64,000 nt of DNA, taken from NCBI RefSeq assembly GCF_010681825.2, contig NZ_CP066776.1:2542001-2606000 (forward strand), in the 5' to 3' direction. Below, in pieces: positions 1 through 9,501 of the stretch; the stretch's first letter is position 1; each line of letters starts with the position of its first letter. The stretch is from Sulfuriroseicoccus oceanibius. GTDB lineage: Bacteria > Verrucomicrobiota > Verrucomicrobiia > Verrucomicrobiales > SLCJ01. Both the position numbers and the translations under genes were made by a program. Under the pieces are notes generated by a model. It was not told the origin of the DNA. It did no database searches and saw only the letters and a program-made list of their open reading frames with translations.

Positions 1-1573
1 TCTTCCAGATGTCGAACAACTCGTCGATCACCAGGATGCCCATGCGGTCACAAAGTTCGAGGAACTCAGGAGCCGGTGGGTTGTGCGCGGTGCGGATCGA
101 ATTGCAGCCCATCTCTTGCAGGATCTCAATCTGACGCTCCATGCCGCGGGTGTGAACAGCCGCCCCAAGAGGCCCGAGATCGTGGTGCAGGCAGACGCCC
201 TTGAGCACGACCTTACGGCCATTGAGCAGGAAGCCCTTCTCGTTGTGCCACTCGATCTCACGGATACCAAACGTGGTGTCCTTGACGTCAATCACCTCGT
301 CCCCTTTGAGCAACGTGGTGCGCAAGGTGTAGAGGTTCGGCGACTCGATATCCCAGCGCTTCGGCTGCTTCACGGTCAGCGAGGTTGGAACCATCGCGGT
401 CTTGCCGGCTGGCACGTCGAGGCTGCTGACTTCGGTCGCTACGACTTGCTCACCGTCGAGCACTTCCGATCGCACTTCAAATGTACCAGAGGCCTCGGTC
501 GTGTTGTCGATGGTCGTTTCCACCGCCACAGTCGCTGCTTCATCGGTGATCTCAGGCGTCGTGACATACGTCCCCCAGTGCGCAATGTGCACCTCAGGGG
601 AAACGGTCAGCCAAACGTGGCGATAAATACCTGCGCCAGGATACCAGCGGGTGGATGCCGGCAGGTTCTGCAAGCGCACCGCCACAGTGTTCTTCTCACC
701 AACCTTCAAATGCGGCGTCGCGTCGATGCGGAACGAATTGTAGCCGTACGCCCACTCACCAGCGAACTCGCCATTGATGTAGACCTTCGGCTGCGCCATC
801 GCACCGTCAAAATCGAGGTAAACCTTCTTGCCCGCCATCGATGCAGGCACATCGAAGGTCTTGCGGTACCAACCGATACCTTCCCATGGCAGCTTGCCGG
901 TCTCGTTCTCAATGTCCATGTGGAATGGACCCTCAATCGCCCAATCGTGCGGCAGATTCAGCTCGCGCCACGACGAGTCATCGAACGCCACAGCGTCCGG
1001 CGCCAACTGCACATCGTCACCAGTAGCCGGCTCAGGCTTCACCACATTGCCGTCTTTGCCCAACACTTCGAGTTCACGGATACTCGCCCAGGCGGCCTGC
1101 TTGCCGTCGGCCACCACGCGTACATATCGAGCTGGAGTCGAGAAGCGCACGGTCTGCTCGGCGCCTTTGGCTTCCGCCTTGGGTACCACTTCCACCCATG
1201 TCTTTCCATCACGGGAAAGGTCGACTTTAAACGGATTGCCACTGTCTTTCTCCCACACAATGCGAACACCGGTCATCTCAACCTGACGCCCCATATCCAA
1301 CTGCAGCCACTGGTTGGCCAGTCCACTCGCAGCACACCAGCGTGTGTTAGTGTCGCCATCAATTGCGTGATCCACCGGGTTGTGGTTCTCGGCACTCGAT
1401 GCGGTAACCATCCCGGTCACAACACCTGGCTCGGGCACCCGCGTGCCATCCGCCATTTTGCCAAAACGGGCAAACTTCCAATCCAAGTCAAACGAGCTGC
1501 GCTCGGTTGGCTCAGCCGACGCGGCGGCACATAGCAATGCCCCGCTGGTTATCGTCATCAATAATTTGTTCAT
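1..1573 (-). CDS. GH2 beta-galactosidase with discoidin domain, N-terminal part (C-terminus beyond window)
   Basis: The minus frame stays open from an ATG at 1573 to the window edge, about 524 codons with no stop, so the gene is cut. The first 20 residues (MNKLLMTITSGALLCAAASA) look like a signal peptide. Residues 28-36 (FDLDWKFAR) and 197-212 (FDDSSWRELNLPHDWA) are the start of a GH2 sugar-binding jelly roll. Between them, at about 50-175, lies an F5/8 type C (discoidin) domain with HAIDGDTNTRWCA and ARYVRVVADG. Further on come the GH2 Ig-like domain and the start of the TIM barrel (GVCLHHDLGPLG, SIRTAHNPP, ILVIDELFDIW). The catalytic glutamates lie outside the window. It is probably an exported enzyme that splits beta-galactosides from polysaccharide; substrate unknown. 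The family is well supported, the exact specificity is not. Confidence 0.88.
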   Translation of the reverse strand, partial: MNKLLMTITSGALLCAAASAEPTERSSFDLDWKFARFGKMADGTRVPEPGVVTGMVTASSAENHNPVDHAIDGDTNTRWCAASGLANQWLQLDMGRQVEMTGVRIVWEKDSGNPFKVDLSRDGKTWVEVVPKAEAKGAEQTVRFSTPARYVRVVADGKQAAWASIRELEVLGKDGNVVKPEPATGDDVQLAPDAVAFDDSSWRELNLPHDWAIEGPFHMDIENETGKLPWEGIGWYRKTFDVPASMAGKKVYLDFDGAMAQPKVYINGEFAGEWAYGYNSFRIDATPHLKVGEKNTVAVRLQNLPASTRWYPGAGIYRHVWLTVSPEVHIAHWGTYVTTPEITDEAATVAVETTIDNTTEASGTFEVRSEVLDGEQVVATEVSSLDVPAGKTAMVPTSLTVKQPKRWDIESPNLYTLRTTLLKGDEVIDVKDTTFGIREIEWHNEKGFLLNGRKVVLKGVCLHHDLGPLGAAVHTRGMERQIEILQEMGCNSIRTAHNPPAPEFLELCDRMGILVIDELFDIWK

Positions 1574-1717
1574 GATATCCGTGAGTTCCCGTTTCTCCTA
1601 TCATCGCGGGCCCGCCCTCTAACGTCGAAAGCCAGCCCTCTATTACAGGAATATTTCAGAAAAAACGCTACAGAGCTGCCTCACTTTCGTCACGACTGAA
1701 GTCACCACGAGCGAGAC

Positions 1718-1760
1718 AAAAAAATCCCCGTGGAGCCCGGCCGAAACCAACTCCACGGGG
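1718..1760 (-). terminator. Rho-independent terminator of the M42 peptidase gene
   Basis: A perfect 10-base-pair stem (CCCCGTGGAG at 1726-1735 with CTCCACGGGG at 1751-1760) is followed on the minus strand by a run of seven T. It lies about 20 bases past the stop codon of the peptidase gene. Confidence 0.85.
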
Positions 1761-1781
1761 ACATCAAATGCATCCTACATT

Positions 1782-2888
1782 CTAGATCGCCCAGTCGCCC
1801 TGGTCGAAGTTGGCAACCACCAACTTGAGCAAGTCGATCGACGCGCGCAGATCTTCCTTGTGCGACATCTCGGTCGACAAGTGAATGTTACGCGTTGGAA
1901 TCGAGATCGCGCCGACGATCGCACCACCTGGTGTGTTGCGCTGCATGCCCGCGGTATCCGTTCCACCTGCGGTCAGCACTTCCGGCTGCCACTTGATCTT
2001 GGCGGCATCGGCTTGTGCCTTCATGTAGCGGATCATGCGCGGATCGCAGATCACCGATGAGTCCATGATCTTGATCGCGGTGCCATCGCCCAGCGAGGTG
2101 ACCTTCGTATCAGGACTCGATCCCGGACCATCGAAAGCAATCGTCGTGTCGAGACCAATGCCGAACTTCGGCTGAATCTCGAGCGAAGATGCCAACACAC
2201 CACGAAGTCCCACTTCCTCCTGCACGGTGAACACCGCGTAGAAATCGTTGGAAAGCTCGATCTTCTCCTCGGCGATCTCACGCAAGGTCTCAAGCAACAC
2301 GAAAACACTCGCGCGGTTGTCCAGCGACTTGCAGTTGACGCAGTCGCCTACTTCAACCAGTGGGCTCCATCGGGTGATCGGATCGCCGATCTCCACCAGC
2401 TCGTTCACCTGCTCACCCGGCAATCCGAGATCGATGAAGAAGTCGGTGATGTCGAGCGCCTTGCCGCGCTCGTCCGGCTTCATGATGTGGATTGGCTTGC
2501 CACCCATGGTTCCCATGAGGTCGCCGCCCTTGGCGTGAACGATCACGCGCTGCGCGGTCAGTGCCTTTGGATCGAAACCTCCGAGTGGAGCAAAGCGGAT
2601 GAAGCCACGCTCATCGATGCTCTTCACGATGAAGCCAATCTCATCCATGTGAGCAGCAGCCATCGACGGCTCATCGGAATTCTTGCCTTTCACGTGGCAG
2701 ATCACGTTGCCGATGTTATCGACACGCACCGAGTCACACCAATCGGTGACCGATCCGAGGATCAGGTCGCGGATCGGCTTCTCGTAGCCAGGAGCTCCCG
2801 GTGTGGTCGCAACCGCAGCAAGACGCTCCAAATTGATTTCCTGCGACTTCTCCGCAGCCTTCTTCGAACTTTTCTTAGCCTTAGCCAT
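1782..2888 (-). CDS. M42 family metallopeptidase (aminopeptidase)
   Basis: 368 residues, the usual size for M42 (FrvX/glutamyl aminopeptidase type) di-metal aminopeptidases, which form cytoplasmic tetrahedral dodecamers that trim peptides. The metal and catalytic motifs are all visible: AAHMDEIGF (His80, Asp82), LDNRAS (bridging Asp190), QEEVGLRG (Glu224, Glu225), GLDTTIAFD (Asp247) and RNIHLSTEM (His336). The start is at MAKAKKSSKKAAEK, a short lysine- and alanine-rich tail before the family homology begins near residue 18; this tail may be a nucleic-acid-binding or disordered extension. A clear terminator follows the stop. It lies 45 bases downstream of kbl on the same strand, so the two may be co-transcribed. 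The specific peptide substrate cannot be told from sequence. Confidence 0.92.
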   Translation of the reverse strand: MAKAKKSSKKAAEKSQEINLERLAAVATTPGAPGYEKPIRDLILGSVTDWCDSVRVDNIGNVICHVKGKNSDEPSMAAAHMDEIGFIVKSIDERGFIRFAPLGGFDPKALTAQRVIVHAKGGDLMGTMGGKPIHIMKPDERGKALDITDFFIDLGLPGEQVNELVEIGDPITRWSPLVEVGDCVNCKSLDNRASVFVLLETLREIAEEKIELSNDFYAVFTVQEEVGLRGVLASSLEIQPKFGIGLDTTIAFDGPGSSPDTKVTSLGDGTAIKIMDSSVICDPRMIRYMKAQADAAKIKWQPEVLTAGGTDTAGMQRNTPGGAIVGAISIPTRNIHLSTEMSHKEDLRASIDLLKLVVANFDQGDWAI

Positions 2889-2933
2889 GTTCTGAAAATT
2901 TAATGATGAATCGTTTCTTATCCCGGAATCCCC

Positions 2934-4133
2934 TTAGCTGATCACGCCAAGGTCCTTACCGGTCTTGATGAACGCATCAACAGCTTTCTCCAACTGCTCG
3001 CGGGTGTGAGCTGCGGAAATCTGCGTACGAATGCGCGCAGTGCCCTGCGGCACCACTGGATAGAAGAAGCCAATCGCGTACACGCCGTAGTCGAGCAGAC
3101 GGTCAGCGAACTTCTGCGACAAGGCAGCATCACCCAACATCACAGGAGTGATCGGGTGGTCTTTGCCGCTGATCTCGAAGCCGGCTTTCTCCATCTCGCC
3201 GCGGAAGTACTTCGTGTTCTCTTCCAATCGGTCACGCAATTCGGTCGACTCCTCGAGCATCTCGAACACGCGAAGTGCCGCAGCCGCAATCGGAGGTGCC
3301 ACACTGTTGGAGAAGAGGTACGGACGGCTGCGCTGACGCAACAGATCGATGATTTCCTTCTTACCGGAGGTGTAACCACCCGATGCACCGCCGAGCGCCT
3401 TGCCGAGTGTGCTGGTGGTGATGTCGATGTCCCCCATGATTCCGCAGTGCTCATGAGTACCGCGGCCGGTCTTGCCGAGGAAGCCGGTGGAGTGGCAGTC
3501 GTCGAAATGAACGATCGCGTTGTACTTGCGAGCGAGCTCATGCACTTTGTCGAGCGACGCGATGATGCCGTCCATCGAGAACACACCGTCGGTCGTGATC
3601 AACTTGTTACGCGCTCCATTGGCATCGGCTTCCTGAAGCTTCGCCTCGAGGTCCGCCATGTCGTTGTTGGCGTAACGGTAGCGCTGGGCTTTGCAAAGAC
3701 GCACACCGTCGATGATCGACGCGTGGTTCAAGCTGTCGGAGATGATCGCATCTTCCTTGGTGAGCAAAACTTCGAACAGTCCGCCATTCGCATCGAAGCA
3801 GCTTGGATAAAGGATGGTGTCCTCGGTGCCAAGGAAGCTGGAAATCTTCTCTTCCAACTGGCGGTGGAGGGTCTGGGTCCCGCAAATGAAGCGGACCGAC
3901 GCCATGCCGAAGCCCCAGCGGTCGAGCGCATCGTGCGCCGCTTTGATCACCTCAGGGTGGTCCGCCAAGCCGAGGTAGTTGTTGGCGCACATGTTGATCA
4001 CCTCGCGCCCGTCCTTAAGCGTCACGGTCGCATCTTGGGTGGAGTCAATGTAGCGCTCGCGCTTGTACAATCCGGCCTCGTCGATTTCACTCAACGTGGA
4101 CGCCAACTGGGACTTGAAGTCATCGGTAATCAT
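2934..4133 (-). CDS. kbl: Glycine C-acetyltransferase (2-amino-3-ketobutyrate CoA ligase)
   Basis: 399 residues, full length for a PLP-dependent alpha-oxoamine synthase. The start [26 protein letters not shown] and [14 protein letters not shown] are characteristic of Kbl, which splits 2-amino-3-oxobutyrate with CoA into glycine and acetyl-CoA during threonine breakdown. The PLP lysine is Lys245 in [18 protein letters not shown]; Asp211 and His214 in FDDCHSTG contact the cofactor. Related family members (BioF, serine palmitoyltransferase) have different substrate loops, and the high similarity to Kbl over the whole length favours this call. The usual partner threonine dehydrogenase (tdh) is not in this window. 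It is followed by the M42 peptidase gene. Confidence 0.93.
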   Translation of the reverse strand: MITDDFKSQLASTLSEIDEAGLYKRERYIDSTQDATVTLKDGREVINMCANNYLGLADHPEVIKAAHDALDRWGFGMASVRFICGTQTLHRQLEEKISSFLGTEDTILYPSCFDANGGLFEVLLTKEDAIISDSLNHASIIDGVRLCKAQRYRYANNDMADLEAKLQEADANGARNKLITTDGVFSMDGIIASLDKVHELARKYNAIVHFDDCHSTGFLGKTGRGTHEHCGIMGDIDITTSTLGKALGGASGGYTSGKKEIIDLLRQRSRPYLFSNSVAPPIAAAALRVFEMLEESTELRDRLEENTKYFRGEMEKAGFEISGKDHPITPVMLGDAALSQKFADRLLDYGVYAIGFFYPVVPQGTARIRTQISAAHTREQLEKAVDAFIKTGKDLGVIS

Positions 4134-4189
4134 AGAATTTCAAGGAAAGATCTCTGTGTTGCAATCGGACAAAGGAATCACAGCGTCCA

Positions 4190-4237
4190 ATGAACAAAAG
4201 AACACTGCAACCGATTTTCCACCGATTGCAGTGTTCT
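4190..4237 (-). terminator. Likely terminator of the suf operon
   Basis: An inverted repeat (AGAACACTGCAA at 4199-4210, complementary arm ending at 4237) lies about 80 bases after the sufD stop. On the minus strand the stem is followed by a T-rich stretch (TTTTGTTC), as expected of an intrinsic terminator. Confidence 0.6.
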
Positions 4238-4315
4238 AGGAGTGAATTTAACGAATCCGCCGATGAGCGGACCCGGGTGTATGACACTTTCGCCGGAATT
4301 ACCGGCAAAGCTGAC

Positions 4316-5641
4316 TTACACCCCGATGGTGCGTAGCTTGGCTTCGATGCGATCGGCCAGCAACGCTTCGATTGCTTCATCGCCGATCTTCTCGATCACC
4401 TCCTGGGTGTAACCCGCGATCACCATGAATCGCGCCACATGCTCGTCGATACCACGAGCCAGGAAGTAGAACAACTCATCGCGGTCGATCTGTGCGCTGG
4501 TCGATCCATGACTGCACTTCACCTGATCCGCGTTAATCTCCAAACCTGGCATCGAGTTGGCCTCGGCTTCATCCGAGTTCAACAAGTTGCGGCAGGTCTG
4601 GTAGGCGTCGGTGTAATGCGCCCCTTCGTCCACCATGATCAATCCCGAGAACACGGTGCGGCTCTTGCCGAACAACGCATTCTTGAACAACAAATCACTC
4701 ACGGTGTGCGGCGACTTATGGTGCTGGAAGGTACGCTGATCGTACTCCTGGCCACTGTCAGGCAGCGAGACCGACAGCATGTAGCTGTTGGCACCCTCAC
4801 CCTGCACGTAGCTCATGTTCTCCGTGCGCACCCACTTACCGCCGGTGTTGAGCACAAAGCTGGTGGTGGTGGCGTTCTTGCCGGCCACTGAGTTGTTGAC
4901 GAGGATGGCACGGCTCGCTGCGTTCAGCTCCTGCACGGCGTAGTAGCCGATGCGGGCGCCGTCACCTGCGACCAGGTCGTTGGCTCCAACAACCCAGTTG
5001 GCGGACGCATCGTCAGCCGAACGGAATTGGTCGATCACCTTCACCGAGGCGTTGTCCTCAGCCACGATCAAGGTGTGTGGGAAAACCATCACATCCGCCC
5101 CGCTCACCCAGTGGGTGATCTCAATTGGCTTGGATACTTCCACACCCTTCGGTACGAAAACCACCACACCCGAGCTCGCTGCCGCCTCGTGCAACGCCAT
5201 GTACTTGGCACTGCCCAACTTGGCCTCACGCGCCATGAAGTGCTTCTCCACCACGTCACCCAACTCAACCAAGGCCTGGTCGAGCGGCAACACTTTCACC
5301 CCCGCAGCCTCAAGCGACGCGTCGAGCACGTCGTGGGTCACGCAGGCTTCGTTGACGAACACAAATCGTGCCGCCACGTCTTCGAGCATCGCCGACTGCG
5401 CACTCAATGCCTGCGCATCCGCCGCAGCCACTTCGCCCGCATAGCTCACCCCCTTGAGCTTGAGCTGACGCAGACTACTGAAGCGCCACAACTGATCGGT
5501 GCGCCCCGGCGTCTCGGTGTCCTGGAATTTCTGCCACGCCGACTGACGACGCGCATTCAACCACTCAGGCGCGCCCACCGCACTCACTGCAGCAGGTGCC
5601 ACCGATTCAACGGCTGGCTGGTCAATGGAAACTTCTACCAT
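4316..5641 (-). CDS. sufD: Fe-S cluster assembly protein SufD
   Basis: 441 residues with the SufB/SufD beta-helix core. The C-terminal part has the conserved stretch INADQVKCSHGSTSAQID, including the cysteine and histidine (CSHG) that in SufD act with SufB in building the nascent cluster. SufD is a scaffold partner in the cytoplasmic SufBC2D complex. It is last in the order sufC-sufB-sufD, 51 bases after sufB. The N-terminal 60 residues are variable, as usual for the family. The start chosen (MVEVSIDQPAVESVAP) sits close behind sufB and there is no better internal start. No sufS or sufE lies in the window, so the sulfur donor must be encoded elsewhere. Confidence 0.93.
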   Translation of the reverse strand: MVEVSIDQPAVESVAPAAVSAVGAPEWLNARRQSAWQKFQDTETPGRTDQLWRFSSLRQLKLKGVSYAGEVAAADAQALSAQSAMLEDVAARFVFVNEACVTHDVLDASLEAAGVKVLPLDQALVELGDVVEKHFMAREAKLGSAKYMALHEAAASSGVVVFVPKGVEVSKPIEITHWVSGADVMVFPHTLIVAEDNASVKVIDQFRSADDASANWVVGANDLVAGDGARIGYYAVQELNAASRAILVNNSVAGKNATTTSFVLNTGGKWVRTENMSYVQGEGANSYMLSVSLPDSGQEYDQRTFQHHKSPHTVSDLLFKNALFGKSRTVFSGLIMVDEGAHYTDAYQTCRNLLNSDEAEANSMPGLEINADQVKCSHGSTSAQIDRDELFYFLARGIDEHVARFMVIAGYTQEVIEKIGDEAIEALLADRIEAKLRTIGV

Positions 5642-5692
5642 ATCTATAATCTTTAAATTTCGTGGATGTTCGCTATCCGTCGAATCAGGCGC

Positions 5693-7114
5693 TTAGCCCA
5701 CCGACCCTTCCATCTCCAGCTCGATCAATCGCTTGAGCTCGACGCTGTATTCCATCGGGAACTCGCGCACCAAGTCGTTGACGAAACCATTCACCGCGAG
5801 ACTCATCGCCTCACCTTCACTCAGACCACGCTGCTGCATGTAGAAGAGCATGTCCTCGCTCACCTGGCTCACACTCGCCTCGTGCTGAGTCGCGTGCTGG
5901 TTACCATTGACGGTGATTGCCGGGTAGGTATCGGTCTTACTGTTCGTATTGATCAGCAAAGCATCACACTCGGTGTTGTTCTTACACCCTTTGAGATGCT
6001 TCGGAATGCTTACCTGGCCACGGTAGGTCGAGCGGCCGGTGCCCACACTAATCGACTTGGAAACCACGTTCGAGGAGGTCTCGTCAGCCTCGTGGATCAT
6101 CTTGGCTCCGGTGTCCTGATGCTGACCGTCGTTGGCCAAAGCAATGCTGATCACCTCACCACGGGCTTTACGCCCCTTCATCACCACACCTGGGTACTTC
6201 ATGGTCAAACGTGAGCCGATGTTGCAGTCGATCCAGCGGATCTCCGCGTTCTCGTGCGCCAGTCCACGCTTGGTCACCAGGTTGAAGACGTTGTTGCTCC
6301 AGTTCTGAACGGTAATGTACTGGATCTTCGCACCAGGCATCGCCACGAGCTCCACCACCGCGCTGTGCAGGGTCGAGGTCTCGAACTTCGGCGCGGTACA
6401 TCCTTCCATGTACACCACCTCGGATCCTTCGTCAGCAATGATGAGCGTGCGCTCGAACTGACCAAAGTTCTCGGAGTTAATGCGGAAGTATGCCTGCAGC
6501 GGGTGGCTGACTTTCACACCCGGAGGGACGTAGATGAAGCTACCACCGGAGAACACCGCACTGTTCAAGGCGGAGAACTTGTTGTCGGTGGTTGGAATCA
6601 CTTTACCGAACCACTTCTTGAAGATCTCAGGGTGCTTCTTGAGTCCTTCGGTGCTGTTGACGAAAATCACGCCCTGCTCTTCGAGGACTTCCTTCACGTT
6701 CGAGTAAGCAGCCTCGGAGTCGTACTGGGCTTCCACACCGGCAAGGAACTTACGCTCCTGCTCAGGGATGCCGAGACGCTCGAAGGTCTCCTTGATCTCA
6801 TCAGGCACTTCGTCCCAGCTACGCGTTGGACGGTCACCGCTGCTGAGGTAGTAACGAATGTTCTCGAACACGATGTTGTCCAGATCTTCGCTCGCCCAGT
6901 GCGTTGGCATAGGCTTGCTCTCGAAGACCTTCAACGCGCGCTTGCGGAACTCACGGACCCAGTCCGGATCATCCTTCACGTCGCAGATGTAGTCGATGGT
7001 CTTTTCCGTCAGACCATAACCAGCATCGTATTTGTGCTTCTCTGGGAATTTGAAGTTTCCGACATCGTCCTTCTCCGCGGCGATCTGGGAAACGGTTTGT
7101 ACTTCGGTGCTCAT
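5693..7114 (-). CDS. sufB: Fe-S cluster assembly scaffold SufB
   Basis: 473 residues, typical for SufB. Recognisable stretches include [20 protein letters not shown] at the start of the homology, [20 protein letters not shown] with conserved cysteines, and the C-terminal [20 protein letters not shown]. SufB is the scaffold on which Fe-S clusters are built in the cytoplasm with SufC and SufD. It follows sufC after 65 bases and is followed by sufD, the common bacterial order C-B-D. Everything expected is present and no frame breaks are seen. Confidence 0.96.
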   Translation of the reverse strand: MSTEVQTVSQIAAEKDDVGNFKFPEKHKYDAGYGLTEKTIDYICDVKDDPDWVREFRKRALKVFESKPMPTHWASEDLDNIVFENIRYYLSSGDRPTRSWDEVPDEIKETFERLGIPEQERKFLAGVEAQYDSEAAYSNVKEVLEEQGVIFVNSTEGLKKHPEIFKKWFGKVIPTTDNKFSALNSAVFSGGSFIYVPPGVKVSHPLQAYFRINSENFGQFERTLIIADEGSEVVYMEGCTAPKFETSTLHSAVVELVAMPGAKIQYITVQNWSNNVFNLVTKRGLAHENAEIRWIDCNIGSRLTMKYPGVVMKGRKARGEVISIALANDGQHQDTGAKMIHEADETSSNVVSKSISVGTGRSTYRGQVSIPKHLKGCKNNTECDALLINTNSKTDTYPAITVNGNQHATQHEASVSQVSEDMLFYMQQRGLSEGEAMSLAVNGFVNDLVREFPMEYSVELKRLIELEMEGSVG

Positions 7115-7179
7115 AGCTTGCGCTCCTTTCCAAGTTGATTTCTCTAGCGGTGCCCCGCACGGGACCCGCGTCTTTCGGA

Positions 7180-7941
7180 TTAAACCGACGCTGGCGCTGC
7201 CGCATCGATCACCCAGTCGTAACCTTGCTCCTCAAGCTTGAGGGCGAGATCCTTGTCACCGGATGTGATGATCTGGCCGTCGCTCATCACGTGCACCTTG
7301 TCTGGCACGATGTAGTTGAGCAGGCGCTGGTAGTGGGTGATCAAAAGGAATCCGCGGTCCGGTGAACGCATCGCGTTCACACCCTTGGCGACAATCTTGA
7401 GCGCGTCGATGTCCAGACCCGAGTCGGTCTCGTCGAGCACTGCGTACTCAGGACGCAACATCATCATCTGCAGGATCTCGTTGCGCTTCTTCTCACCACC
7501 GGAGAAACCTTCGTTCACAGCACGGGAGGTGAACTTACGGTCCATCTCCAACTCGTCCATTGCTGCGTAGAGCTCTTTGTAGAATGCCACAGCGTCAAGC
7601 TCTTCGCCCTTCGGCTTACGTGCCTGCAGTGCAGCGCGCAGGAAGTTGGCATTGCTCACACCTGGAACTTCGTGCGGGTACTGGAAAGCAAGGAAGAAAC
7701 CAGCGCGGGAACGCTCGTCGATCTCCATGTCCAAAAGCGATTCGCCGTTCATCAGCACTTCACCTTCGGTCACCTCGTAGTCTTCGTGACCAGCCAGGAT
7801 CTTCGAAAGCGTACTTTTACCGGAGCCGTTAGGTCCCATGATGGCGTGAACTTCACCCTGAGGAATCTCAAGGTTCACTCCTTTGAGGATCGGCGTACCG
7901 TCAACGTTTGCGTGCAGGTTCTTAATGATTAGTGAGCTCAT
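7180..7941 (-). CDS. sufC: Fe-S cluster assembly ATPase SufC
   Basis: 253 residues, full length for the ABC-type ATPase of the Suf system. Visible motifs: Walker [10 protein letters not shown] (36-44), the Q-loop FQYPHEVPG, the ABC signature [11 protein letters not shown] (146-156), Walker [12 protein letters not shown] (167-177) and the H-switch LITHYQ. It drives conformational change in SufB-SufD during cluster assembly. It is the first suf structural gene, about 70 bases downstream of the fur-like regulator gene, so iron- or oxidant-linked control is plausible. Confidence 0.97.
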   Translation of the reverse strand: MSSLIIKNLHANVDGTPILKGVNLEIPQGEVHAIMGPNGSGKSTLSKILAGHEDYEVTEGEVLMNGESLLDMEIDERSRAGFFLAFQYPHEVPGVSNANFLRAALQARKPKGEELDAVAFYKELYAAMDELEMDRKFTSRAVNEGFSGGEKKRNEILQMMMLRPEYAVLDETDSGLDIDALKIVAKGVNAMRSPDRGFLLITHYQRLLNYIVPDKVHVMSDGQIITSGDKDLALKLEEQGYDWVIDAAAPASV

Positions 7942-8009
7942 AGTGGTTCTTACTAAATTGGGTTCAATAAAGGATTCGGGGGAAATTCGAATGCGGCTTC
8001 CAAGCCAGC

Positions 8010-8456
8010 CTAGCCAAGCGGCATCCCTTTGAAGGTGATGTCCGCGGCAGTCATCTCAATGCCATCCGGCAAGTCGAACACATCGCTCAGCGATGCGCCC
8101 TCTTTCAACGGCACGTCAATCACCTCGCCAGTGTCTTCACGAAGCAAGTGCGCATGCGGGCGCAGGTTCGGACAGTAACGGGACGGGCTGCGGTCAATGT
8201 TGACCTGCTTCACCAGCCCCGACTGCGTCATCGCCTCCAGCGAGTTGTAAACTGTCGCCAGTGAGATGCCTGGAATGTGCTCTTGCGCTTTGATGAACAA
8301 CTCGTTTGCCGTCGGGTGGTTGCGCTCACCCATCAGCAGATCGTAAATCTCACGCCGCTGCGCGGTCCACCGAAACGCCTTGCCATCGACACGACGAAGG
8401 CCCGGCGCCTTGGTGTCGCCGGACTTGCCTGGTTGCGTTGTCGAATTCTTGTCCAC
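8010..8456 (-). CDS. Fur family transcriptional regulator lacking the CXXC zinc pair
   Basis: About 148 residues with the Fur winged helix ([52 protein letters not shown]). In the dimerisation half, the place where Fur/PerR/Zur carry HxHxxCxxCG reads [15 protein letters not shown], so the usual structural-zinc CXXC is replaced by REDT. The GTG at 8456 (VDKNSTT) has GAGG upstream and is preferred; a TTG at 8489 would add 11 residues with no visible ribosome site. It is directly upstream of sufC and likely regulates the suf genes in response to iron, peroxide or cluster status. Which metal it senses cannot be told; it could be an Irr- or PerR-like variant. Confidence 0.88.
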   Translation of the reverse strand: MDKNSTTQPGKSGDTKAPGLRRVDGKAFRWTAQRREIYDLLMGERNHPTANELFIKAQEHIPGISLATVYNSLEAMTQSGLVKQVNIDRSPSRYCPNLRPHAHLLREDTGEVIDVPLKEGASLSDVFDLPDGIEMTAADITFKGMPLG

Positions 8457-8489
8457 GCGGCAACCTAGCCTCAAAAAAGGCTTAAACAA

Positions 8490-8510
8490 GAATTATTCTA
8501 ATTTAAATTC
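8490..8510. promoter_or_regulatory. AT-rich imperfect palindrome upstream of the fur-like gene
   Basis: This 21-base AT-rich stretch begins GAATT and ends AATTC with a partly symmetric centre. It sits 34 bases upstream of the preferred GTG start of the fur-like gene, where a self-regulatory operator or promoter would be. It is not a good match to the textbook Fur box, so this is only a candidate site. Confidence 0.3.
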
Positions 8511-8522
8511 AAAGGCAGAAAC

Positions 8523-9371
8523 TCAGCCTTTGCGGTACCGTTCCGGCGTCGCATCCGTCGCCACCCCGTGCACCGAAACCCCGTGCCGCTCACACCCGTC
8601 ACGCACCGCGTCCCAATCCAAAATCAACGTGCGCCCCGCCTCGAGCACCAGTGCTTTCACCCCGGCCTCACCAGCCACACGCACCGTGTCCGGCCCAATG
8701 ACCGGTACATCAAATCGAAAATCCTGGTTCGGCTTCGACACCTTGGCCAACAACGCCTGCCCCTTGCCCAGTCCACCACCCCTACGAATGCACTCGTTGG
8801 TTCCCTCGAACGCCTCCACCGCCAGCACCGTGCCGTGACGAACAATCACCGTCTGACCGATGTCCAACTTGCTGGTCTGTTTTGCAATCTCAATCGCATA
8901 GGCGGCATCGCCTAACTGCCTCTCACTCAAAGCAGGCCCGAATACCGCCCCCTCTTTCACCAGCGCATCCTCCATAAACGTGGTGGCATCCAACAACTCG
9001 ATTCCATCTTTGGCCAACTCATCACCAATCGCGCCGAAGATCGATTCCGCATTCCGCTGCTTGAGCTTACCCAACATCATCAGCGTGCGCATGTCAGGCC
9101 GCAGATCAAACAAGTTACCAGGAGTAATCTGGCCGGCCATCACCGCATGCCTCACCCCCTGCTTCTTGAAGAACTTGATCATCTTACCTAACTGCCCCAC
9201 CCGCACCCACTCGTGCGCATCCGCCCGCCCCACCAATGCCTCCGAGGTCTCTCCATGGAAGGCCGCAATTGCTACCGATTTCACATTCGCTGCTCGAGCC
9301 CCCCGCAACAACAACTCAGGGTAGATTCCCTTCCCCGCTATCAAGCCGATTTTCTCAAATTTTACAATCAT
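8523..9371 (-). CDS. lpxI: UDP-2,3-diacylglucosamine diphosphatase LpxI
   Basis: 282 residues matching the LpxI family (formerly DUF1009). The N-terminus GLIAGKGIYPELLLRGARAANV and the later block ITPGNLFDLRPDMRTLMML are characteristic, as is the C-terminal stretch VLEAGRTLILDWDAVRDGCERHGVSVHGV. LpxI hydrolyses UDP-2,3-diacylglucosamine to lipid X in lipid A synthesis and replaces LpxH in many non-gammaproteobacterial lineages. Its presence implies an LPS-bearing outer membrane. It ends 67 bases before the fur-like gene and is probably its own transcript start for this strand, since the next upstream gene is divergent. Confidence 0.92.
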   Translation of the reverse strand: MIVKFEKIGLIAGKGIYPELLLRGARAANVKSVAIAAFHGETSEALVGRADAHEWVRVGQLGKMIKFFKKQGVRHAVMAGQITPGNLFDLRPDMRTLMMLGKLKQRNAESIFGAIGDELAKDGIELLDATTFMEDALVKEGAVFGPALSERQLGDAAYAIEIAKQTSKLDIGQTVIVRHGTVLAVEAFEGTNECIRRGGGLGKGQALLAKVSKPNQDFRFDVPVIGPDTVRVAGEAGVKALVLEAGRTLILDWDAVRDGCERHGVSVHGVATDATPERYRKG

Positions 9372-9501
9372 AACAATCTGATGAACAATTATCTAACTTT
9401 TTCAACCCAGCTTGCTAGTTGCCGGCGTATCCTAGATAGCCCGCTCCCATTGGTAACGTGGCTGACAAACAACCCACCTTGCAACCCCACAACCCTAAAT
9501 C

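Noticed and set aside
83-1534. Long plus-strand open frame
   Set aside because: Antisense of the GH2 gene, with Arg/His-rich composition typical of a shadow frame; the minus strand has signal peptide and domains.
3006-4193. 395-codon plus-strand open frame
   Set aside because: Antisense of kbl; no recognisable protein features.
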